Positions 1 to 11,105 of a DNA stretch of 64,000 bases are shown in pieces. Both the position numbers and the translations under genes were made by a program. Each line of letters opens with the position of its first letter. The stretch's first letter is position 1. The stretch spans positions 1 to 64,000 of the forward strand of contig CALSEQ010000035.1 in NCBI GenBank assembly GCA_943735955.1, given 5' to 3'. Source of the DNA: Piscicola geometra. Its lineage: Eukaryota > Annelida > Clitellata > Hirudinida > Piscicolidae. A model generated the notes under the pieces. It was not told the origin of the DNA. It was given only the letters and a program-made list of their open reading frames with translations, and did not search any database.

Positions 1-3000
1 GAGATGAACACGAGATGAACACGAGATGAACACGAGATGAACACGAGATGAACACGAGATGAACACGAGATGAACACGAGATGAACACGAGATGAACACG
101 AGATGAACACGAGATGAACACGAGATGAACACGAGATGAACACGAGATGAACACGAGATGAACACGAGATGAACACGAGATGAACACGAGATGAACACGA
201 GATGAACACGAGATGAACACGAGATGAACACGAGATGAACACGAGATGAACACGAGATGAACACGAGATGAACACGAGATGAACACGAGATGAACACGAG
301 ATGAACACGAGATGAACACGAGATGAACACGAGATGAACACGAGATGAACACGAGATGAACACGAGATGAACACGAGATGAACACGAGATGAACACGAGA
401 TGAACACGAGATGAACACGAGATGAACACGAGATGAACACGAGATGAACACGAGATGAACACGAGATGAACACGAGATGAACACGAGATGAACACGAGAT
501 GAACACGAGATGAACACGAGATGAACACGAGATGAACACGAGATGAACACGAGATGAACACGAGATGAACACGAGATGAACACGAGATGAACACGAGATG
601 AACACGAGATGAACACGAGATGAACACGAGATGAACACGAGATGAACACGAGATGAACACGAGATGAACACGAGATGAACACGAGATGAACACGAGATGA
701 ACACGAGATGAACACGAGATGAACACGAGATGAACACGAGATGAACACGAGATGAACACGAGATGAACACGAGATGAACACGAGATGAACACGAGATGAA
801 CACGAGATGAACACGAGATGAACACGAGATGAACACGAGATGAACACGAGATGAACACGAGATGAACACGAGATGAACACGAGATGAACACGAGATGAAC
901 ACGAGATGAACACGAGATGAACACGAGATGAACACGAGATGAACACGAGATGAACACGAGATGAACACGAGATGAACACGAGATGAACACGATGAACCGA
1001 GATGAACACGAGATGAACACGAGATGAACACGAGATGAACACGAGATGAACACGAGATGAACACGAGATGAACACGAGATGAACACGAGATGAACACGAG
1101 ATGAACACGAGATGAACACGAGATGAACACGAGATGAACACGAGATGAACACGAGATGAACACGAGATGAACACGAGATGAACACGAGATGAACACGAGA
1201 TGAACACGAGATGAACACGAGATGAACACGAGATGAACACGAGATGAACACGAGATGAACACGAGATGAACACGAGATGAACACGAGATGAACACGAGAT
1301 GAACACGAGATGAACACGAGATGAACACGAGATGAACACGAGATGAACACGAGATGAACACGAGATGAACACGAGATGAACACGAGATGAACACGAGATG
1401 AACACGAGATGAACACGAGATGAACACGAGATGAACACGAGATGAACACGAGATGAACACGAGATGAACACGAGATGAACACGAGATGAACACGAGATGA
1501 ACACGAGATGAACACGAGATGAACACGAGATGAACACGAGATGAACACGAGATGAACACGAGATGAACACGAGATGAACACGAGATGAACACGAGATGAA
1601 CACGAGATGAACACGAGATGAACACGAGATGAACACGAGATGAACACGAGATGAACACGAGATGAACACGAGATGAACACGAGATGAACACGAGATGAAC
1701 ACGAGATGAACACGAGATGAACACGAGATGAACACGAGATGAACACGAGATGAACACGAGATGAACACGAGATGAACACGAGATGAACACGAGATGAACA
1801 CGAGATGAACACGAGATGAACACGAGATGAACACGAGATGAACACGAGATGAACACGAGATGAACACGAGATGAACACGAGATGAACACGAGATGAACAC
1901 GAGATGAACACGAGATGAACACGAGATGAACACGAGATGAACACGAGATGAACACGAGATGAACACGAGATGAACACGAGATGAACACGAGATGAACACG
2001 AGATGAACACGAGATGAACACGAGATGAACACGAGATGAACACGAGATGAACACGAGATGAACACGAGATGAACACGAGATGAACACGAGATGAACACGA
2101 GATGAACACGAGATGAACACGAGATGAACACGAGATGAACACGAGATGAACACGAGATGAACACGAGATGAACACGAGATGAACACGAGATGAACACGAG
2201 ATGAACACGAGATGAACACGAGATGAACACGAGATGAACACGAGATGAACACGAGATGAACACGAGATGAACACGAGATGAACACGAGATGAACACGAGA
2301 TGAACACGAGATGAACACGAGATGAACACGAGATGAACACGAGATGAACACGAGATGAACACGAGATGAACACGAGATGAACACGAGATGAACACGAGAT
2401 GAACACGAGATGAACACGAGATGAACACGAGATGAACACGAGATGAACACGAGATGAACACGAGATGAACACGAGATGAACACGAGATGAACACGAGATG
2501 AACACGAGATGAACACGAGATGAACACGAGATGAACACGAGATGAACACGAGATGAACACGAGATGAACACGAGATGAACACGAGATGAACACGAGATGA
2601 ACACGAGATGAACACGAGATGAACACGAGATGAACACGAGATGAACACGAGATGAACACGAGATGAACACGAGATGAACACGAGATGAACACGAGATGAA
2701 CACGAGATGAACACGAGATGAACACGAGATGAACACGAGATGAACACGAGATGAACACGAGATGAACACGAGATGAACACGAGATGAACACGAGATGAAC
2801 ACGAGATGAACACGAGATGAACACGAGATGAACACGAGATGAACACGAGATGAACACGAGATGAACACGAGATGAACACGAGATGAACACGAGATGAACA
2901 CGAGATGAACACGAGATGAACACGAGATGAACACGAGATGAACACGAGATGAACACGAGATGAACACGAGATGAACACGAGATGAACACGAGATGAACAC

Positions 3001-6000
3001 GAGATGAACACGAGATGAACACGAGATGAACACGAGATGAACACGAGATGAACACGAGATGAACACGAGATGAACACGAGATGAACACGAGATGAACACG
3101 AGATGAACACGAGATGAACACGAGATGAACACGAGATGAACACGAGATGAACACGAGATGAACACGAGATGAACACGAGATGAACACGAGATGAACACGA
3201 GATGAACACGAGATGAACACGAGATGAACACGAGATGAACACGAGATGAACACGAGATGAACACGAGATGAACACGAGATGAACACGAGATGAACACGAG
3301 ATGAACACGAGATGAACACGAGATGAACACGAGATGAACACGAGATGAACACGAGATGAACACGAGATGAACACGAGATGAACACGAGATGAACACGAGA
3401 TGAACACGAGATGAACACGAGATGAACACGAGATGAACACGAGATGAACACGAGATGAACACGAGATGAACACGAGATGAACACGAGATGAACACGAGAT
3501 GAACACGAGATGAACACGAGATGAACACGAGATGAACACGAGATGAACACGAGATGAACACGAGATGAACACGAGATGAACACGAGATGAACACGAGATG
3601 AACACGAGATGAACACGAGATGAACACGAGATGAACACGAGATGAACACGAGATGAACACGAGATGAACACGAGATGAACACGAGATGAACACGAGATGA
3701 ACACGAGATGAACACGAGATGAACACGAGATGAACACGAGATGAACACGAGATGAACACGAGATGAACACGAGATGAACACGAGATGAACACGAGATGAA
3801 CACGAGATGAACACGAGATGAACACGAGATGAACACGAGATGAACACGAGATGAACACGAGATGAACACGAGATGAACACGAGATGAACACGAGATGAAC
3901 ACGAGATGAACACGAGATGAACACGAGATGAACACGAGATGAACACGAGATGAACACGAGATGAACACGAGATGAACACGAGATGAACACGAGATGAACA
4001 CGAGATGAACACGAGATGAACACGAGATGAACACGAGATGAACACGAGATGAACACGAGATGAACACGAGATGAACACGAGATGAACACGAGATGAACAC
4101 GAGATGAACACGAGATGAACACGAGATGAACACGAGATGAACACGAGATGAACACGAGATGAACACGAGATGAACACGAGATGAACACGAGATGAACACG
4201 AGATGAACACGAGATGAACACGAGATGAACACGAGATGAACACGAGATGAACACGAGATGAACACGAGATGAACACGAGATGAACACGAGATGAACACGA
4301 GATGAACACGAGATGAACACGAGATGAACACGAGATGAACACGAGATGAACACGAGATGAACACGAGATGAACACGAGATGAACACGAGATGAACACGAG
4401 ATGAACACGAGATGAACACGAGATGAACACGAGATGAACACGAGATGAACACGAGATGAACACGAGATGAACACGAGATGAACACGAGATGAACACGAGA
4501 TGAACACGAGATGAACACGAGATGAACACGAGATGAACACGAGATGAACACGAGATGAACACGAGATGAACACGAGATGAACACGAGATGAACACGAGAT
4601 GAACACGAGATGAACACGAGATGAACACGAGATGAACACGAGATGAACACGAGATGAACACGAGATGAACACGAGATGAACACGAGATGAACACGAGATG
4701 AACACGAGATGAACACGAGATGAACACGAGATGAACACGAGATGAACACGAGATGAACACGAGATGAACACGAGATGAACACGAGATGAACACGAGATGA
4801 ACACGAGATGAACACGAGATGAACACGAGATGAACACGAGATGAACACGAGATGAACACGAGATGAACACGAGATGAACACGAGATGAACACGAGATGAA
4901 CACGAGATGAACACGAGATGAACACGAGATGAACACGAGATGAACACGAGATGAACACGAGATGAACACGAGATGAACACGAGATGAACACGAGATGAAC
5001 ACGAGATGAACACGAGATGAACACGAGATGAACACGAGATGAACACGAGATGAACACGAGATGAACACGAGATGAACACGAGATGAACACGAGATGAACA
5101 CGAGATGAACACGAGATGAACACGAGATGAACACGAGATGAACACGAGATGAACACGAGATGAACACGAGATGAACACGAGATGAACACGAGATGAACAC
5201 GAGATGAACACGAGATGAACACGAGATGAACACGAGATGAACACGAGATGAACACGAGATGAACACGAGATGAACACGAGATGAACACGAGATGAACACG
5301 AGATGAACACGAGATGAACACGAGATGAACACGAGATGAACACGAGATGAACACGAGATGAACACGAGATGAACACGAGATGAACACGAGATGAACACGA
5401 GATGAACACGAGATGAACACGAGATGAACACGAGATGAACACGAGATGAACACGAGATGAACACGAGATGAACACGAGATGAACACGAGATGAACACGAG
5501 ATGAACACGAGATGAACACGAGATGAACACGAGATGAACACGAGATGAACACGAGATGAACACGAGATGAACACGAGATGAACACGAGATGAACACGAGA
5601 TGAACACGAGATGAACACGAGATGAACACGAGATGATCACGAGATGAACACGAGATGAACACGAGATGAACACGAGATGAACACGAGATGAACACGAGAT
5701 GAACACGAGATGAACACGAGATGAACACGAGATGAACACGAGATGAACACGAGATGAACACGAGATGAACACGAGATGAACACGAGATGAACACGAGATG
5801 AACACGAGATGAACACGAGATGAACACGAGATGAACACGAGATGAACACGAGATGAACACGAGATGAACACGAGATGAACACGAGATGAACACGAGATGA
5901 ACACGAGATGAACACGAGATGAACACGAGATGAACACGAGATGAACACGAGATGAACACGAGATGAACACGAGATGAACACGAGATGAACACGAGATGAA

Positions 6001-6178
6001 CACGAGATGAACACGAGATGACACGAGATGAACACGAGATGAACACGAGATGAACACGAGATGAACACGAGATGAACACGAGATGAACACGAAATGAACA
6101 CGAGATGAACACGAGATGAACACGAGATGAACACGAGATGAACACGAGATGAACACGAGATGAACACGAGATGAACAT
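1..6178. repeat. 11-bp minisatellite array A1 (GAGATGAACAC)n, left end outside window
   Basis: About 562 head-to-tail units of GAGATGAACAC (45% GC, 8 of 11 bases purine on the plus strand). The phase is perfect from base 1 to 990. An 8-bp unit GATGAACC (3 bases lost) sits at 991-998, then 421 perfect units follow. Other variants are A-to-T at 5637, a 10-bp unit lacking one A at 6015-6024, and a GAAATGAACAC unit at 6091-6101. The last unit, 6168-6178, ends in T instead of C and is followed by GA and the first 21-bp repeat. The array starts before the window. No stretch looks like a gene: the plus strand has a TGA in every frame each 33 bp. Confidence 0.98.
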
Positions 6179-6180
6179 GA

Positions 6181-7045
6181 GAATGTTAAAAACTTTGAAA
6201 AGAATGTTAAAAACTTCAATAAGAATGTTAAAAACATTAAAAAGAATGTTAAAAACTTTGAAAAGAATGTTAAAAACTTTAAAAAGAATGTTAAAAACTT
6301 TAAAAAGAATGTTAAAAACTTTAAAAAGAATGTTAAAAACTTTGAAAAGAATGTTAAAAACTTTGAAAAGAATGTTAAAAACTTTAAAAAGAATGTTAAA
6401 AACTTTGAAAAGAATGTTAAAAACATTAAAAAGAATGTTGAAAACTTTGAAAAGAATGTTAAAAACTTTAAAAAGAATGTTAAAAACTTTAAAAAGAATG
6501 TTAAAAACTTTAAAAAGAATGTTAAAAACTTTAAAAAGAATGTTAAAAACTTTAAAAAGAATGTTAAAAACTTTAAAAAGAATGTTAAAAACTTTAGAAA
6601 GAATGTTAAAACTTTGAAAAGAATGTTAAAAACATTAAAAAGAATGTTGAAAACTTTGAAAAGAATGTTAAAAACTTCAAAAAGAATGTTAAAAACTTTA
6701 AAAAGAATGTTAAAAACTTTGAAAAGAATGTTAAAAACTTTAAAAAGAATGTTAAAAACTTTGAAAAGAATGTTAAAAACATTTAAAAAAATGTTGAAAA
6801 CTTTGAAAAGAATGTTAAAAACTTTAAAAAGAATGTTAAAAACTTTAAAAAGAATGTTAAAAACTTTAAAAAGAATGTTAAAAACTTCAAAAAGAATGTT
6901 AAAAACTTTAAAAAGACTGTTAAAAACTTTAAAAAGAATGTTAAAAACTTTAAAAAGAATGTTAAAAACTTTAAAAAGAATGTTAAAAACTTTAAAAAGA
7001 ATGGTAAAAACTTTGAAAAAAATGTTAAAAACATTAACAATAATG
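6181..7045. repeat. 21-bp AT-rich tandem array B1 (standard form)
   Basis: About 41 units of 21 bp, each an imperfect dimer of two TTAAAAA cores (GTTAAAAAC then TTTAAAAAG or TTTGAAAAG), about 86% AT. Unit types vary in a fixed order: a CTTCAATAA unit is second and CATTAAAAA units are third and twelfth. A 20-bp unit at 6601-6620 lacks one A and shifts the reading frame. An ATTTAAAAAAATG irregularity lies near 6780. A diverged GAATGGTAAAAAC unit lies near the right end, which finishes ATTAACAATAATG. Short open frames (heptads MLKTLKR on plus, FLTFFLK on minus) follow from a period divisible by 3 and are not evidence of a gene. Confidence 0.96.
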
Positions 7046-7096
7046 GAAAATTTCCGGCGAGGGAAACAGAGAAAGCAGCCGTCTAGGCTATCAACA
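7046..7096. repeat. 51-bp relic: right end of the 647-bp unit
   Basis: These 51 bases match the last 51 bases of both complete 647-bp units (38653-38703 and 39300-39350), from GAAAATTTCCGGCGAGGG to CTATCAACA. The preceding G at 7045 also matches, so the breakpoint is ambiguous by one base. The relic is joined on the left to a 21-mer array that stops early (ATTAACAATAATG) and on the right to an 11-mer array. I infer a deletion that removed the rest of the 647-bp unit. Confidence 0.93.
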
Positions 7097-7689
7097 GAGA
7101 TGAACACGAGATGAACACGAGATGAACACGAGATGAACACGAGATGAACACGAGATGAACACGAGATGAACACGAGATGAACACGAGATGAACACGAGAT
7201 GAACACGAGATGAACACGAGATGAACACGAGATGAACACGAGATGAACACGAGATGAACACGAGATGAACACGAGATGAACACGAGATGAACACGAGATG
7301 AACACGAGATGAACACGAGATGAACACGAGATGAACACGAGATGAACACGAGATGAACACGAGATGAACACGAGATGAACACGAGATGAACACGAGATGA
7401 ACACGAGATGAACACGAGATGAACACGAGATGAACACGAGATGAACACGAGATGAACACGAGATGAACACGAGATGACACGAGATGAACACGAGATGAAC
7501 ACGAGATGAACACGAGATGAACACGAGATGAACACGAGATGAACACGAGATGAACACGAGATGAACACGAGATGAACACGAGATGAACACGAGATGAACA
7601 CGAGATGAACACGAGATGAACACGAGATGAACACGAGATGAACACGAGATGAACACGAGATGAACACGAGATGAACACGAGATGAACAT
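7097..7689. repeat. 11-bp minisatellite array A2 (54 units)
   Basis: Fifty-four units of GAGATGAACAC. The only internal variant is a 10-bp unit lacking one A at 7471-7480, 34 units from the left end. The final unit ends in T (CpG to TpG at the boundary). Length and variant position are identical to the array at 9596-10188, so the two are copies of one segment. Confidence 0.98.
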
Positions 7690-7691
7690 GA

Positions 7692-8556
7692 GAATGTTAA
7701 AAACTTTGAAAAGAATGTTAAAAACTTCAATAAGAATGTTAAAAACATTAAAAAGAATGTTAAAAACTTTGAAAAGAATGTTAAAAACTTTAAAAAGAAT
7801 GTTAAAAACTTTAAAAAGAATGTTAAAAACTTTAAAAAGAATGTTAAAAACTTTGAAAAGAATGTTAAAAACTTTGAAAAGAATGTTAAAAACTTTAAAA
7901 AGAATGTTAAAAACTTTGAAAAGAATGTTAAAAACATTAAAAAGAATGTTGAAAACTTTGAAAAGAATGTTAAAAACTTTAAAAAGAATGTTAAAAACTT
8001 TAAAAAGAATGTTAAAAACTTTAAAAAGAATGTTAAAAACTTTAAAAAGAATGTTAAAAACTTTAAAAAGAATGTTAAAAACTTTAAAAAGAATGTTAAA
8101 AACTTTAGAAAGAATGTTAAAACTTTGAAAAGAATGTTAAAAACATTAAAAAGAATGTTGAAAACTTTGAAAAGAATGTTAAAAACTTCAAAAAGAATGT
8201 TAAAAACTTTAAAAAGAATGTTAAAAACTTTGAAAAGAATGTTAAAAACTTTAAAAAGAATGTTAAAAACTTTGAAAAGAATGTTAAAAACATTTAAAAA
8301 AATGTTGAAAACTTTGAAAAGAATGTTAAAAACTTTAAAAAGAATGTTAAAAACTTTAAAAAGAATGTTAAAAACTTTAAAAAGAATGTTAAAAACTTCA
8401 AAAAGAATGTTAAAAACTTTAAAAAGACTGTTAAAAACTTTAAAAAGAATGTTAAAAACTTTAAAAAGAATGTTAAAAACTTTAAAAAGAATGTTAAAAA
8501 CTTTAAAAAGAATGGTAAAAACTTTGAAAAAAATGTTAAAAACATTAACAATAATG
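7692..8556. repeat. 21-bp AT-rich tandem array B2 (standard form)
   Basis: Same length as the array at 6181-7045 (865 bp), with the same order of unit variants, including the CTTCAATAA second unit, the 20-bp frame-breaking unit and the ACTGTTAAAAAC unit near the right. Its exact offset from B1 is 1511 bp, so A2, B2 and the relic form one higher-order copy. No gene is supported. Confidence 0.96.
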
Positions 8557-8607
8557 GAAAATTTCCGGCGAGGGAAACAGAGAAAGCAGCCGTCTAGGCT
8601 ATCAACA
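8557..8607. repeat. 51-bp relic of the 647-bp unit
   Basis: Same 51 bases as at 7046-7096, between the end of the 21-mer array and the next 11-mer array. The left breakpoint (ATTAACAATAATG then GAAAATTTCC) is at the identical base, so it is the same deletion event copied, not an independent one. Confidence 0.93.
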
Positions 8608-8802
8608 GAGATGAACACGAGATGAACACGAGATGAACACGAGATGAACACGAGATGAACACGAGATGAACACGAGATGAACACGAGATGAACACGAGAT
8701 GAACACGAGATGAACACGAGATGAACACGAGATGAACACGAGATGAACACGAGATGAACACGAGATGAACACGAGATGAACACGAGATGAACACGAGATG
8801 AA
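8608..8802. repeat. Short 11-bp array A3, truncated on the right
   Basis: Seventeen perfect GAGATGAACAC units plus the first 8 bases (GAGATGAA) of an eighteenth. It lacks the usual terminal GAACAT unit and runs directly into 21-mer sequence (GAGATGAAAAAGAATG, 8795-8810). The two parents share AA at the join. This is the only completed array in the window with a non-standard right boundary. Confidence 0.97.
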
Positions 8803-9544
8803 AAAGAATGTTAAAAACTTTAAAAAGAATGTTAAAAACTTTGAAAAGAATGTTAAAAACTTTGAAAAGAATGTTAAAAACTTTAAAAAGAATGTTAAAA
8901 ACTTTGAAAAGAATGTTAAAAACATTAAAAAGAATGTTGAAAACTTTGAAAAGAATGTTAAAAACTTTAAAAAGAATGTTAAAAACTTTAAAAAGAATGT
9001 TAAAAACTTTAAAAAGAATGTTAAAAACTTTAAAAAGAATGTTAAAAACTTTAAAAAGAATGTTAAAAACTTTAAAAAGAATGTTAAAAACTTTAGAAAG
9101 AATGTTAAAACTTTGAAAAGAATGTTAAAAACATTAAAAAGAATGTTGAAAACTTTGAAAAGAATGTTAAAAACTTCAAAAAGAATGTTAAAAACTTTAA
9201 AAAGAATGTTAAAAACTTTGAAAAGAATGTTAAAAACTTTAAAAAGAATGTTAAAAACTTTGAAAAGAATGTTAAAAACATTTAAAAAAATGTTGAAAAC
9301 TTTGAAAAGAATGTTAAAAACTTTAAAAAGAATGTTAAAAACTTTAAAAAGAATGTTAAAAACTTTAAAAAGAATGTTAAAAACTTCAAAAAGAATGTTA
9401 AAAACTTTAAAAAGACTGTTAAAAACTTTAAAAAGAATGTTAAAAACTTTAAAAAGAATGTTAAAAACTTTAAAAAGAATGTTAAAAACTTTAAAAAGAA
9501 TGGTAAAAACTTTGAAAAAAATGTTAAAAACATTAACAATAATG
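8803..9544. repeat. 21-bp array B3, lacking the first six units
   Basis: The order of unit variants matches the standard array from its seventh unit onward; the distance from the first GAATG to the next 11-mer array is 790 bp, against 916 bp in B1, exactly 6 x 21 = 126 bp less. Together with array A3 this is a higher-order copy of 988 bp instead of 1511 bp, explained by one 523-bp deletion spanning the end of the 11-mers and six 21-mers. The rest, including the 20-bp unit, is preserved. The longer plus-strand open frame here (KNVKNFK heptads) comes from the deletion and is not a gene. Confidence 0.95.
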
Positions 9545-9595
9545 GAAAATTTCCGGCGAGGGAAACAGAGAAAGCAGCCGTCTAGGCTATCAACA
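9545..9595. repeat. 51-bp relic of the 647-bp unit
   Basis: Same 51-base right end of the 647-bp unit, with the same left breakpoint after ATTAACAATAATG and the same right join to GAGATGAACAC. Confidence 0.93.
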
Positions 9596-10188
9596 GAGAT
9601 GAACACGAGATGAACACGAGATGAACACGAGATGAACACGAGATGAACACGAGATGAACACGAGATGAACACGAGATGAACACGAGATGAACACGAGATG
9701 AACACGAGATGAACACGAGATGAACACGAGATGAACACGAGATGAACACGAGATGAACACGAGATGAACACGAGATGAACACGAGATGAACACGAGATGA
9801 ACACGAGATGAACACGAGATGAACACGAGATGAACACGAGATGAACACGAGATGAACACGAGATGAACACGAGATGAACACGAGATGAACACGAGATGAA
9901 CACGAGATGAACACGAGATGAACACGAGATGAACACGAGATGAACACGAGATGAACACGAGATGAACACGAGATGACACGAGATGAACACGAGATGAACA
10001 CGAGATGAACACGAGATGAACACGAGATGAACACGAGATGAACACGAGATGAACACGAGATGAACACGAGATGAACACGAGATGAACACGAGATGAACAC
10101 GAGATGAACACGAGATGAACACGAGATGAACACGAGATGAACACGAGATGAACACGAGATGAACACGAGATGAACACGAGATGAACAT
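9596..10188. repeat. 11-bp minisatellite array A4 (54 units)
   Basis: Fifty-four units, a duplicate of array 7097-7689: the same total length and the same single 10-bp unit 34 units in (9970-9979). It ends with the standard GAACAT unit. Confidence 0.98.
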
Positions 10189-10190
10189 GA

Positions 10191-11054
10191 GAATGTTAAA
10201 AACTTTGAAAAGAATGTTAAAAACTTCAATAAGAATGTTAAAAACATTAAAAAGAATGTTAAAAACTTTGAAAAGAATGTTAAAAACTTTAAAAAGAATG
10301 TTAAAAACTTTAAAAAGAATGTTAAAAACTTTAAAAAGAATGTTAAAAACTTTGAAAAGAATGTTAAAAACTTTGAAAAGAATGTTAAAAACTTTAAAAA
10401 GAATGTTAAAAACTTTGAAAAGAATGTTAAAAACATTAAAAAGAATGTTGAAAACTTTGAAAAGAATGTTAAAAACTTTAAAAAGAATGTTAAAAACTTT
10501 AAAAAGAATGTTAAAAACTTTAAAAAGAATGTTAAAAACTTTAAAAAGAATGTTAAAAACTTTAAAAAGAATGTTAAAAACTTTAAAAAGAATGTTAAAA
10601 ACTTTAGAAAGAATGTTAAAACTTTGAAAAGAATGTTAAAAACATTAAAAAGAATGTTGAAAACTTTGAAAAGAATGTTAAAAACTTCAAAAAGAATGTT
10701 AAAAACTTTAAAAAGAATGTTAAAAACTTTGAAAAGAATGTTAAAAACTTTAAAAAGAATGTTAAAAACTTTGAAAAGAATGTTAAAAACATTTAAAAAA
10801 ATGTTGAAAACTTTGAAAAGAATGTTAAAAACTTTAAAAAGAATGTTAAAAACTTTAAAAAGAATGTTAAAAACTTTAAAAAGAATGTTAAAAACTTCAA
10901 AAAGAATGTTAAAAACTTTAAAAAGACTGTTAAAAACTTTAAAAAGAATGTTAAAAACTTTAAAAAGAATGTTAAAAACTTTAAAAAGAATGTTAAAAAC
11001 TTTAAAAAGAATGGTAAAAACTTTGAAAAAAATGTTAAAAACATTAACATAATG
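10191..11054. repeat. 21-bp AT-rich array B4 (one base shorter)
   Basis: Matches the arrays at 6181, 7692 and 12701 in unit order, but one A is missing near 11050 (ATTAACATAATGG instead of ATTAACAATAATGG). The array is 864 bp instead of 865. This private deletion distinguishes the copy from its near-identical sisters. No gene is supported. Confidence 0.96.
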
Positions 11055-11105
11055 GAAAATTTCCGGCGAGGGAAACAGAGAAAGCAGCCGTCTAGGCTAT
11101 CAACA
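11055..11105. repeat. 51-bp relic of the 647-bp unit
   Basis: Same 51-base segment, from GAAAATTTCCGG to CTATCAACA, with the standard join to the next 11-mer array. Confidence 0.93.

Noticed and set aside
6181..7045. Yeast-type replication origin consensus in the 21-mer
   Set aside because: The best match has at least two mismatches to the 11-bp consensus, and AT-rich repeats give such matches by chance.
6171..7114. Plus-strand open frames with MLKTLKR or NVKNFKK heptads, and minus-strand FLTFFLK frames, in each 21-mer array
   Set aside because: A 21-bp period without stops gives 7-residue repeats automatically. The 20-bp unit breaks the frame in every module, and frames run into the relic without any conserved end.
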